The notes under the pieces were generated by a model. The model worked only from the letters and a program-made list of their open reading frames with translations, was not told where the DNA came from and did not search any database. A stretch of 64,000 nucleotides of DNA from Candidatus Krumholzibacteriota bacterium. GTDB lineage: Bacteria; Krumholzibacteriota; Krumholzibacteriia; Krumholzibacteriales; Krumholzibacteriaceae. The stretch is from assembly GCA_016933255.1 (NCBI GenBank), contig JAFGBF010000010.1, positions 41,004 to 105,003 on the forward strand, in the 5' to 3' direction. Shown here piece by piece: positions 27,887 to 35,919 of the stretch (position 1 is the first letter of the stretch; each line of letters begins with the position of its first letter). The translations under genes were made by a program, and so were the position numbers.

Positions 27887-28752
27887 AGTTAAACGAGATG
27901 AAATATATCCTAGACGAGTCGGTCAGCATGCTGTGGAGGCGTAAGGCAGCGAATCTGATATCGGTCATTATCATGGGGCTTTCCCTCCTGATTCTCATCG
28001 TTTTCCTGATGGTGACGCTGAACATTACAGGTTTTATTGACAAGACGAGCAAAGAGACCAGGATGTACGTTTATCTCAACGACGGGGTCTCTGAAAGCGA
28101 TTCGAGGGATATTCAGCTGAAACTTCTCTCAGAGACCGGTGTCGAAGAGGTCGTTTTCATCTCCAGGGAAGAAGCTATGGAGGATTTCCGGGAGACCCTG
28201 GGTGAAAATAACGAACTGCTCGATGCCCTGGATTTTAACCCGCTCCCCGATTCATACAGGCTCAAACTCAAGGAAGGCTTCGTGACGAGCGCAATCATGA
28301 AAGCGATCTCCGAACGAGTCGAGTCGTGGGAAGGAATAGAAGAAGTCAGGTTCGGAAAAAGATGGTTTGAAAAAGGCGAGAAGCTGGTCCGGAATTTTTT
28401 CATAATAGATATTGTTCTCGGCTTGATAGTCTTTCTTTCGGTCGTTTTCGTAATATCGAATACTGTCAGGCTGACGATTTCGAACAGCAGGGAAACAATA
28501 GATATTCTGAAGCTGGTAGGCGCGACGAATAAATATATAGAGATCCCGTTTATGATCGAGGGCGCTATGCAGGGTGTCGTCTCTTCTCTTCTCGCTGTCG
28601 GGCTTCTTGGAGTGATTCACTGGTTCGCCCGGGGCTATATACAAGACCTCGTGTTTATTCGTCTCGACGCGATCGCTCTTTTTGTTTTCTTATGCGCGCT
28701 GCTTGGCGCGGTTGGAAGCTTTGCCGCGTTGCGAAGGTTTTTAAAATCATAA
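27883..28752 (+). CDS. ftsX: Cell-division membrane protein FtsX
   Basis: The 289-residue protein has four membrane segments (about 22-45, 172-195, 225-245 and 258-282) and a periplasmic domain of about 125 residues between the first two (ETRMYVYLNDGVSESDSRDI). It ends with the FtsX-family permease region: VFVISNTVRLTISNSRETI and DILKLVGATNKYIEIPFMIE. The cytoplasmic N-terminus is short. FtsX transmits ATP hydrolysis by FtsE to the periplasmic activator. It overlaps ftsE by 4 bp and precedes the EnvC-like gene by 15 bp. Confidence 0.94.
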   Translation: MKLNEMKYILDESVSMLWRRKAANLISVIIMGLSLLILIVFLMVTLNITGFIDKTSKETRMYVYLNDGVSESDSRDIQLKLLSETGVEEVVFISREEAMEDFRETLGENNELLDALDFNPLPDSYRLKLKEGFVTSAIMKAISERVESWEGIEEVRFGKRWFEKGEKLVRNFFIIDIVLGLIVFLSVVFVISNTVRLTISNSRETIDILKLVGATNKYIEIPFMIEGAMQGVVSSLLAVGLLGVIHWFARGYIQDLVFIRLDAIALFVFLCALLGAVGSFAALRRFLKS

Positions 28753-28767
28753 ACCCCCTTTGGTGTA

Positions 28768-29961
28768 ATGAGACATCTTGCAATAATCTTCTGTTTTCTC
28801 ATCATATTTGCCGCGGCGCGGCCTTTTGGGGCGTTTGCGCAGGAAAAAGACCAATCTGGGAAAATCGGGAAAAAAGAGGATGAACTTCGTGAACTTCGCA
28901 GCCAGATAGAGGCGCAGAGAAAAAAGATAAAGGACCTCGAAAAACAGGAGAAAAACGAGTCTGAATATTTGAGAAAGCTCAAGAATGAAGCGTCGCTGAC
29001 AAACAAGCTCCTTGATGTGCTCGAAGAGAAGAAGGGGATGCTTGAAGACCAGTCTGAAGGACTTGGAATCGACCTCCGGCAGAACGAGGCGATCTATGAG
29101 GTAAGATCGCGCATACTCGCAAAGAGGCTGAGAGAGATCTATAAAAACGGGCCCCGCCATATCTGGGCGGAGATCCTTGAGGCGAAGGATTTCGCCGATC
29201 TGCTTCAAAGATCCAAATTCATTTCCCTTATAGCTGAAAGAGATGCCGATCTTGTGGATGAGGTCAAGAAGAAAAGAGAAGAGATCAGCGAACAGGAAGC
29301 GCGAATAACAGAAATTCTCTATGAGGTGACGGTTTCAAGAAATGAAAAAAAAGAGGAGCTCGAAAACCTTCAGGACAACAAAAAAAAGAGGGAGAACACT
29401 CTTAAAAAGATCAAAGCTGACAGAAAGAAATATGAAAAGAAAGTAGCGGAACTGGCAGAAGCCGAAAAGAAAATGCAGGCATTTATCGAAGAGCTTGAAA
29501 AAGCGAGGATCGAGCGGTCCAGGGCGTGGGGGGAATACGGGGAAAAAGATTTCGACTCGTTGAAAGGGAAGCTGGAAAGGCCGGTTTCGGGAGAAGTCAT
29601 CAAGAGGTTTGGAAAATTCAAGCATCCTGAATTCGGTACGGTGACATACAACACGGGGATAGATATCGAGACAAGGTCCGGTGAACCTGTCAGGGCCGTC
29701 GGAAGGGGAAGAGTCGAGTTCTCGGGCGTTCTTCCGGGATACGGCAATTGTATCATCATCAATCATGGTGAAGGGTATTACTCTCTTTACGCGCATATTT
29801 CCCAGGTGTTCGTCGATCAGGGCAGCCAGGTCGAAAGAGGAGGCCTGATAGCAGAGACCCTCGATCAGGGAAACGGGATGAAAGGAGCTCTTCACTTCGA
29901 AGTGAGAAAGTCGAAAAAAGCACTGGATCCGGAAGAGTGGCTGATGAAGGGAGGCCGGTAA
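28768..29961 (+). CDS. envC: EnvC-like murein hydrolase activator with degenerate LytM domain
   Basis: This is a 397-residue protein. A cleavable signal peptide (about 1-25, ending PFGAFA) is followed by long coiled coils (about 30-115 and 165-250, rich in K and E) and a C-terminal LytM/M23 domain (about 285-395). The first zinc ligand and one catalytic histidine are missing: the usual HxxxD is N295-TGI-D299, and the usual HxH is A374-L-H376. The domain is therefore expected to be inactive, as in E. coli EnvC, which activates amidases under FtsEX control. The position directly after ftsEX supports this. Its 3' end overlaps holB by 25 bp. Confidence 0.9.
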   Translation: MRHLAIIFCFLIIFAAARPFGAFAQEKDQSGKIGKKEDELRELRSQIEAQRKKIKDLEKQEKNESEYLRKLKNEASLTNKLLDVLEEKKGMLEDQSEGLGIDLRQNEAIYEVRSRILAKRLREIYKNGPRHIWAEILEAKDFADLLQRSKFISLIAERDADLVDEVKKKREEISEQEARITEILYEVTVSRNEKKEELENLQDNKKKRENTLKKIKADRKKYEKKVAELAEAEKKMQAFIEELEKARIERSRAWGEYGEKDFDSLKGKLERPVSGEVIKRFGKFKHPEFGTVTYNTGIDIETRSGEPVRAVGRGRVEFSGVLPGYGNCIIINHGEGYYSLYAHISQVFVDQGSQVERGGLIAETLDQGNGMKGALHFEVRKSKKALDPEEWLMKGGR

Positions 29962-31046
29962 TCGATATACTTGGGGCGGCGGATCTGATCGCAAGAGGGC
30001 AGAAAAGGCCCGAGAGCATAATCGCCGGCATGCTCGAATCCGGCAATATCCCCCCTTCACTGCTTTTTACCGGCCCTGAAGGGTCCGGTAAGGAGCTTAT
30101 GGCTCTTTCTCTGGCCGCAAGGCTGAACTGTACCGACCCAGGCTCGGCGGAGCGCTGCCGTTCATGCCGCAAGACAGGCAGCCTTGAGCACCCCGATTTC
30201 CATCCTCTCTATCCGCTTCCTTCCGGTCCGTCCGAAAAGACGATGCCTGTAATACTGGAGAGCCGCAGGGAGAATTTTTTCGATAAGGGAGAGTTCGGGA
30301 GTAAAAACAGGAGCATCGGGATAGAGATGATAAGGAGCCTCATCGAGGCTCTGTCAAAACAGCCGTTCGAAGGGGCCTATTCGCCTGTCATCCTGTTCGA
30401 GGTCCACAGGGCGACGATAGAAGCGCAGAACGCCTTTCTGAAACTCCTTGAGGAGCCTCCTTCTTCAGCGGTATTGATCCTTGTGACAGAGTATCCGGAA
30501 CGCCTTCTTCCGACGATACTGTCGAGGTGCCAGGAGATAAGGTTCGATCCCCTTCCGGAGGAGACAGTTGCCGCCTTTCTCGAGACTTACTATTCGATTG
30601 AAAGAAGCGAATCTCAAAGGCTGGCAGTCCTGGCAGGGGGAAATCTCCGCAGAGGAGCCGATTTTCTTGACGAAAGATTTTTGACGCTTAGAAACGACGC
30701 TGTTTCGGTGCTGAAGCTGGTCCTCGAAGGCAAGGCGAGGCAGCTTCCCATGGAAGCAGAGGAACTGGCTCACGAATATACGCGGGAAGAAACAGGGTTA
30801 CTGTTAAAAGAAATGACAGGGCTTCTGAGGCTGTTCCTTCTGCACGTCGACGGGGCTCTTTCGGAGAGGGAATCGAAGGTGCTGGAGGAGGAATTCGGAG
30901 AGGCCGGGATAAAAGCGGCAGGCGGAAGAATGATAACAGATGATATAAGAAAGGTGAATGCCGCTTCACTGGGATTGGGAAGGAATATCGACATCGAGCT
31001 GATGTGGGCCCAACTCCTGCTTGATTTGGCTGGGAAGTGGTATTAG
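29937..31046 (+). CDS. holB: DNA polymerase III delta' subunit (HolB-type clamp-loader protein)
   Basis: This is a 369-residue AAA+ clamp-loader protein. It shows the P-loop-like TGPEGSGKE near residue 44, a cysteine cluster (NCTDPGSAERCRSCRK, then HPDFHPLYP), AFLKLLEEPPSSAVLILVTE and SRCQEIRFDPLP with the SRC motif. Only three of the usual four zinc cysteines are obvious. Delta' helps open the sliding clamp during replication. The start is GTG at 29937, inside the end of envC, with GGAAGA just upstream; no other plausible start occurs before the conserved region. Confidence 0.9.
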   Translation: MADEGRPVIDILGAADLIARGQKRPESIIAGMLESGNIPPSLLFTGPEGSGKELMALSLAARLNCTDPGSAERCRSCRKTGSLEHPDFHPLYPLPSGPSEKTMPVILESRRENFFDKGEFGSKNRSIGIEMIRSLIEALSKQPFEGAYSPVILFEVHRATIEAQNAFLKLLEEPPSSAVLILVTEYPERLLPTILSRCQEIRFDPLPEETVAAFLETYYSIERSESQRLAVLAGGNLRRGADFLDERFLTLRNDAVSVLKLVLEGKARQLPMEAEELAHEYTREETGLLLKEMTGLLRLFLLHVDGALSERESKVLEEEFGEAGIKAAGGRMITDDIRKVNAASLGLGRNIDIELMWAQLLLDLAGKWY

Positions 31047-31082
31047 ATTGCTTACACTGCAAGGTGGGTGATTAAGGGCCGC

Positions 31083-31109
31083 AAAAGGCGGTCAGCCCCC
31101 GCCCTTTTT
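31083..31109 (+). terminator. Probable intrinsic terminator after holB
   Basis: AAAAGGCGG (31083-31091) can pair, with one bulged base, with CCCGCCCTTTT (31099-31109), ending in five T residues. It lies in the 95-bp gap between holB and the PSP1 gene. Confidence 0.5.
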
Positions 31110-31141
31110 AACAATAACAGCGACTGGGGTGAGATGATCTC

Positions 31142-32032
31142 ATGGAAATTGTAGAGGTCCAGTTTAAAGGCCAGAGAAAAGAATATTTTAAAAATTCAAG
31201 GGCCCTGTATCTTCGAAAGGGTAATTACTGCATAGTGCAGGCGGATCGCGGTGAGGATATGGGGCTTATCATCTCGCTTTCCCAGGTCCACGCAAAAGAT
31301 ACCAAGGCAAGCACCAAGGAAGTCATAAGACACGCTACCGATAAAGATATAGAGACGATGGAAGAGGTCAGGGATAAGGAAAAAGAAGCGCTCTCCATCT
31401 GTCAGGAAAAAGCGGAAAGCCACAACCTCGACATGAAGCTTGTCGACGTAGAATACCAGTTCGATGTGAACAAGATCACCTTTTACTTTACCTCGGACGG
31501 ACGGATCGATTTCAGGGAGCTTGTAAAAGACCTTGCGGGGATCTTCAGGACAAGGATCGATCTGAGGCAGATCGGCGTCAGGGACGAAGCGCGGCGGTTT
31601 GACGGAATAGGTATGTGCGGACGCAAGCTCTGCTGTTCGACCTTTCTCAAGGATTTCGAACCGGTCACGCTGAAAATGGCGAAAGACCAGAACCTCCCTT
31701 TGACTCCGACCAAGATATCCGGCGCCTGCGGGAGGCTGATGTGCTGCCTGACATACGAACTTTCCGACTACAAGGATATGGTAAGAGGCATCCCGAAAAT
31801 AGGAAGCAAGATCTCCTGTTTCGGCGGCCGGCATCGGATCGACAAGATCAGCCTTTTTAAGGAGACGGTATCTCTTACCGACGAAGAAGGCAATACTATC
31901 GAGATATCCCTCGACAAGTTCAGGGAGGAATTGAAAATATGCAAGGTCGAGGAAGAACCGGAAGAAAACATCGACGAAGAAGAGCTCCTCAAGGAATTCC
32001 ACGAAGAGGACCTGGGGGAAGGTGATCTGTAA
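31142..32032 (+). CDS. PSP1-domain protein (RicT/YaaT type)
   Basis: The 296 residues have the PSP1 core with its cysteine signature: GMCGRKLCCSTFL near 160-172 and GACGRLMCCLTYE near 195-207. In B. subtilis RicT (YaaT) these cysteines help carry iron-sulfur clusters in the Y-complex that promotes RNase Y processing; family membership suggests a similar RNA-maturation role here. The tail after about 265 is very acidic (EEEPEENIDEEELL). GGGGTGA precedes the ATG. It ends 4 bp before metG, and PSP1-metG-tatD is a recurrent gene order. Confidence 0.92.
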   Translation: MEIVEVQFKGQRKEYFKNSRALYLRKGNYCIVQADRGEDMGLIISLSQVHAKDTKASTKEVIRHATDKDIETMEEVRDKEKEALSICQEKAESHNLDMKLVDVEYQFDVNKITFYFTSDGRIDFRELVKDLAGIFRTRIDLRQIGVRDEARRFDGIGMCGRKLCCSTFLKDFEPVTLKMAKDQNLPLTPTKISGACGRLMCCLTYELSDYKDMVRGIPKIGSKISCFGGRHRIDKISLFKETVSLTDEEGNTIEISLDKFREELKICKVEEEPEENIDEEELLKEFHEEDLGEGDL

Positions 32033-32036
32033 AGGG

Positions 32037-33575
32037 ATGGACAAAAAGAGGTTCTATATTACGACCGCGATAGATTATGTCAACCAGAGGCCTCATCTCG
32101 GGACGGCGTATGAAAAAATCGGCGCCGACTGCATGGCAAGATACAAACGCCTCTGCGGATTCGAGACTCATTTCCTGATGGGAAATGACGAACACAGCAC
32201 CAACGTGGAACGCGAAGCGCGAAAGAGGGGGATGGAGCCTCTCGACTATTGCAGGCAGATGTCGGGGGAATTTACCGGGACGTGGAAATCTCTGCTGATA
32301 TCGTACGATGATTTCATACATACGACGGAAGAACGCCACGAGAAGTCAGTCAGCCGGCTCTTCAGCAGGATCTACGAGAACGGATATATATATAAGGGAA
32401 AATACGATGGACTCTATTGCGAATCCTGCGAGGAGTTTATAAACGAAAAGGACCTTGTCGACGGACTTTGCGCCACACACAAACAGGAACCGAAAAAGAT
32501 AAGCGAAGATAATTATTTCTTTGCCCTCTCGAAATTCGAACAGCCCCTGCTTGACCATATAAATAAGAACCCTGGTTTTGTTTTGCCCGAGACAAGGGCG
32601 AATGAAGTCATAAATGTCATAAAAGGCGGGCTTTTCGATGTGTCGATATCGAGGGCCGGCGTCGAATGGGGGATACCGCTTCCCATCGACAGCAGCCATG
32701 TAGTCTATGTCTGGTTTGATGCCCTTACGAATTATATCTCCGCCCTTGATTACGGTGAAGAAGACAGCAGCCTCTTCAAAAAATTCTGGCCGGCAGATTG
32801 CCATGTCATAGGAAAAGATATCACAAGATTTCACTGCATAATCTGGCCTGCGATGCTGATGGCTGCGGGAGTAGAGCTTCCAAAAAACATCTTCGCTCAC
32901 GGGTTTATATCTCTCGCGGGCGAAAAGATGAGCAAGTCGAGAGGGAATATTCTTGATCCTGAAAAGATGGTATCGGTCTTCGGGCCTGATTCGTTGAGGT
33001 ATCTTCTTTTAAGAGAAGTGCCTTTTACAAAGGATGGCGATATTTCCGTCGATATCCTGGTAAACAGGCATAACTCGGACCTTGCGAACGAACTTGGCAA
33101 TCTCTTCAGCAGGACGCTGGCGATGATCTCGAAATATCTCGGCGGCGAGATCGAAGGGGCCCCTTATGGGCCTTCAAACGAGCTGTACCAGGAATTGTCG
33201 GACGCCCTTGAAGGATATCGCGAATATATGGAGAAAATGGAGTTTTCGAGGGCCCTTGGCTCCTACTGGAGTATTATTCAGAGAGCGAATAAATATATAG
33301 AAGAAAAAAGCCCCTGGGCGCTTGCCAAAGATGATTCGAAAAAGGAAGAGCTGAAAGCGGTTTTCAGGGAACTTCTGGTCGTCCTCAGGTGTTCGGCCCT
33401 GGTCCTTTCTCCCTTTATGCCGGAAAAGATGAAAGAGATGTCGGCCCAGCTCGGGGGAGAGGAACTTTCCCTGGGAGGCCTTCCTCCAGAACAGTCTTCG
33501 GCGGAAAATATCCAGCAACCCTCCCCTCTTTTCCCAAGATTGCAGGGAGATCCGGAAGATATATTCAAGGATTGA
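32037..33575 (+). CDS. metG: Methionyl-tRNA synthetase, short form without C-terminal tRNA-binding domain
   Basis: The 512 residues start at ATG 32037 (MDKKRFYITTAIDYVNQRPH); a GTG 15 bp upstream is open but overlaps the PSP1 stop region. The HIGH-equivalent is RPHLGTAYEKI and KMSKS is GEKMSKSRGN. A zinc-knuckle-like insertion has CESC and CATH. The anticodon-binding helical domain ends near 455-500. The separate EMAP/Trbp111 tRNA-binding domain found in longer MetRS is absent, as in the monomeric type. It lies 4 bp after the PSP1 gene and 7 bp before tatD. Confidence 0.96.
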   Translation: MDKKRFYITTAIDYVNQRPHLGTAYEKIGADCMARYKRLCGFETHFLMGNDEHSTNVEREARKRGMEPLDYCRQMSGEFTGTWKSLLISYDDFIHTTEERHEKSVSRLFSRIYENGYIYKGKYDGLYCESCEEFINEKDLVDGLCATHKQEPKKISEDNYFFALSKFEQPLLDHINKNPGFVLPETRANEVINVIKGGLFDVSISRAGVEWGIPLPIDSSHVVYVWFDALTNYISALDYGEEDSSLFKKFWPADCHVIGKDITRFHCIIWPAMLMAAGVELPKNIFAHGFISLAGEKMSKSRGNILDPEKMVSVFGPDSLRYLLLREVPFTKDGDISVDILVNRHNSDLANELGNLFSRTLAMISKYLGGEIEGAPYGPSNELYQELSDALEGYREYMEKMEFSRALGSYWSIIQRANKYIEEKSPWALAKDDSKKEELKAVFRELLVVLRCSALVLSPFMPEKMKEMSAQLGGEELSLGGLPPEQSSAENIQQPSPLFPRLQGDPEDIFKD

Positions 33576-33582
33576 GAGGCAT

Positions 33583-34977
33583 ATGCTGATTGATTCTCAT
33601 GCCCATCTGAACATGCAGCAGTTTGCCGGCGACCTTCAAGAGGTTATGGATAGAGCCCGGGAAGCAGGTGTCGGAGAGATCCTCAACATCGGATTCGATC
33701 CCGCCTCGATTGACGAGACGCTTGAACTTGCCGACAGGTACGGGAATGTTTACGCCGCCCTCGGGATCCATCCGCATAACGCGGCAGATTGGTCGGACGG
33801 TCTAGAAGACAGATTAAAAAGGCTTCTGCTAAGAAAGAAAGTCGTCGCTGTCGGGGAGATCGGACTCGATTATTACAGGGATCTTTCCCCCAGGGATGTC
33901 CAGCAGGATATATTGAGGAGGCAGATCGGCCTCGCGCTGCGGTTTTCAAAACCGATGATCATACACTGCCGGGATGCTTTCGACGATCTGGTCAGGATAC
34001 TTGACCAGGAAGGGGCGTCGGAAGCGGGGGGGATATTTCACGCCTTTTCCGGAGGAGCCGATGAGATAAAGGAAGTCCTGAGGCTCGGATTCCTTGCCGG
34101 TATCGGCGGCCCGCTGACATATAAGAATTCGCAGCTCCCCGAAGTCGTTATGAGGATGCCCTCGACGAGTTTCGTTCTTGAAACGGACTGCCCCTACCTT
34201 CCGCCCGTTCCCTACAGGGGAAAAAGAAACGAGCCGGCGTATCTGAGATTCGTGGCCGAAAAATTCGCCGACTTAAGAGGCGTATCGGTCGAAGATGTGG
34301 AAAGGGCTGCCGAAGTCAACTATCGAAGGCTCATCCATCGCGAAAGAGGGCTGCCTGCCAGCATAGCCTATTCGCTTGGAGACAGACTCTACATCAATGT
34401 CACCTCGACCTGTACGAACGATTGCATATTCTGCTCCAGATCAGATCCCGGCAACATCCTGTACGGATATAACCTCGAACTTCCGGTCGATCCAAAGGCC
34501 GCAGAGATGGTATCAGCCGCCGAAGCTTATCTGGAGAAGGGAAAATATTCCGAGATAGTATTCTGCGGTTATGGAGAGCCTACCGCGAGGATCAGGGAAC
34601 TGAAAGAGGCGGCAGGAACTCTGAAAAAAAGAGGGATTCCGCTCAGGCTCAACACTAACGGACAGGGGAACGCGATCAACCGCAGAGACATCGTCCCGGA
34701 ACTGGAAGAGAGCTTTGCCAGCCTGTCGATAAGCCTCAACGCGCCTGACAGGGATACATATATGGAGATCTGCAGACCCGATGCAGGAAAAACTGCTTTT
34801 GACACGGTCCTGGACTTTACGCAGAGAGCCGCGGCTTCAAAGATGGAAACTGCCGTAACAGTCCTCGACCATCCGCTGGTCGATATAGATGCGGCGAGAA
34901 AACTGGTCTCCGGAATCAAAGGAGCCCGGTTCAGGGTCAGAAAATATCATTTTACCCGCCGAGCGGGCCGGCTGTGA
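33583..34977 (+). CDS. TatD-type metal hydrolase fused to a radical SAM domain
   Basis: The 464 residues contain two enzymes. Residues 1-258 are a TatD DNase: DSHAHLNM, GIHPHN, GEIGLDYYRD, HCRDAF, HAFSGG and ETDCPYLPP, with the metal-binding histidines, Glu and Asp in place. Residues about 268-464 are a radical SAM domain: CX3CX2C at Cys277, Cys281 and Cys284 (CTNDCIFC), GYGEPT near 331 and LNTNGQG near 352. I recall a described family of radical SAM proteins adjacent to or fused with TatD (tatD-linked rSAM); its function is unknown. The gene follows metG by 7 bp. Confidence 0.93.
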   Translation: MLIDSHAHLNMQQFAGDLQEVMDRAREAGVGEILNIGFDPASIDETLELADRYGNVYAALGIHPHNAADWSDGLEDRLKRLLLRKKVVAVGEIGLDYYRDLSPRDVQQDILRRQIGLALRFSKPMIIHCRDAFDDLVRILDQEGASEAGGIFHAFSGGADEIKEVLRLGFLAGIGGPLTYKNSQLPEVVMRMPSTSFVLETDCPYLPPVPYRGKRNEPAYLRFVAEKFADLRGVSVEDVERAAEVNYRRLIHRERGLPASIAYSLGDRLYINVTSTCTNDCIFCSRSDPGNILYGYNLELPVDPKAAEMVSAAEAYLEKGKYSEIVFCGYGEPTARIRELKEAAGTLKKRGIPLRLNTNGQGNAINRRDIVPELEESFASLSISLNAPDRDTYMEICRPDAGKTAFDTVLDFTQRAAASKMETAVTVLDHPLVDIDAARKLVSGIKGARFRVRKYHFTRRAGRL

Positions 34978-35091
34978 TATTCCTGTTGTAAAAGGCGGAA
35001 AAAACAGGGTATTAAGTGTAAAAGAAAAGATTCTCCGCGGTCTCCCCCCTGGGCAAACAGATATCATTCTCGATCTATCCGGAGGAGAGTT

Positions 35092-35919
35092 TTGAAAGAT
35101 GGAACAAGCCCCGGTCCTAAAAAAAGCCTAGGGCAGAATTTTTTGGTCTCCAAGGCGGTGATAGACAGGATCATCGGGGCCGTGACGGAAGGGGATCGTC
35201 GGCCGGTCTTTGAGATCGGGCCGGGCCGCGGGGCTGTCACTATCCCTCTGGCGAAGTCGGGGGCAAGGATAGCGGCTTTCGAGGTGGACGGCCTTCTCGC
35301 CGCCCGTCTCCGCGAATCGCTCCAGAAGTATCCCGAAGTGGAGATTGTGGACGCAGACATAAGAGATGTCGATTTTGATCTTGAAGGAAAAAAGCGGGGG
35401 TGGGAGGAATATGCAGTTGTCGGGAATATCCCATATATGCTTACAAGTTCGATATTGATAATGCTCCCGGAAGCGAGGAAATGCGCCCGGGCAGTCATCA
35501 TGATCCAGAAAGAAGTAGGAGAAAGGATTCTTGCCTCGCCCGGCAGGCGGGATTGTGGTATCCTATCGGTCTTTATGCAGGCATACTTCCGCGTTGAAAG
35601 AGTCGCGCGGGTGAAAGCCGGTTCTTTCAGGCCAAGGCCGAAGATCGACAGCGTCGTTCTAAGATTCGTTCCAGAGGCGATCGAAGGTGCGCCTGAAGAC
35701 CGCAGAAGGTTTCTCGGATTTCTCAAGGCGGGGTTTTCACAGAGGAGAAAAAAGCTCTCAAACCTTTTAACGGGTCCTCAGGAGATCGACAAGAAAGATT
35801 TCACAAGGGAGCTTGGAACTGTCACCGGAGTCGATCTCGGGTGCAGGGCGGAAGAGCTTTCGCTGGACGGCTGGTTCACCCTTTTTCGCGGATATCTGGA
35901 GTTGATGGAAAGGCGATGA
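35092..35919 (+). CDS. rsmA: 16S rRNA dimethyladenosine transferase RsmA (KsgA)
   Basis: The 275 residues start at TTG, chosen because GGAGGAG lies 5 bp before it and the family N-terminus KKSLGQNFLV follows directly. SAM motif EIGPGRGAVTIPLA is near residue 42, the acidic end of strand two is FEVDGLLA, and the catalytic NxPY motif is GNIPYML near 116. RsmA dimethylates two adjacent adenines near the 3' end of 16S rRNA. Its stop overlaps the next gene's start (ATGA). Confidence 0.95.
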   Translation: MKDGTSPGPKKSLGQNFLVSKAVIDRIIGAVTEGDRRPVFEIGPGRGAVTIPLAKSGARIAAFEVDGLLAARLRESLQKYPEVEIVDADIRDVDFDLEGKKRGWEEYAVVGNIPYMLTSSILIMLPEARKCARAVIMIQKEVGERILASPGRRDCGILSVFMQAYFRVERVARVKAGSFRPRPKIDSVVLRFVPEAIEGAPEDRRRFLGFLKAGFSQRRKKLSNLLTGPQEIDKKDFTRELGTVTGVDLGCRAEELSLDGWFTLFRGYLELMERR

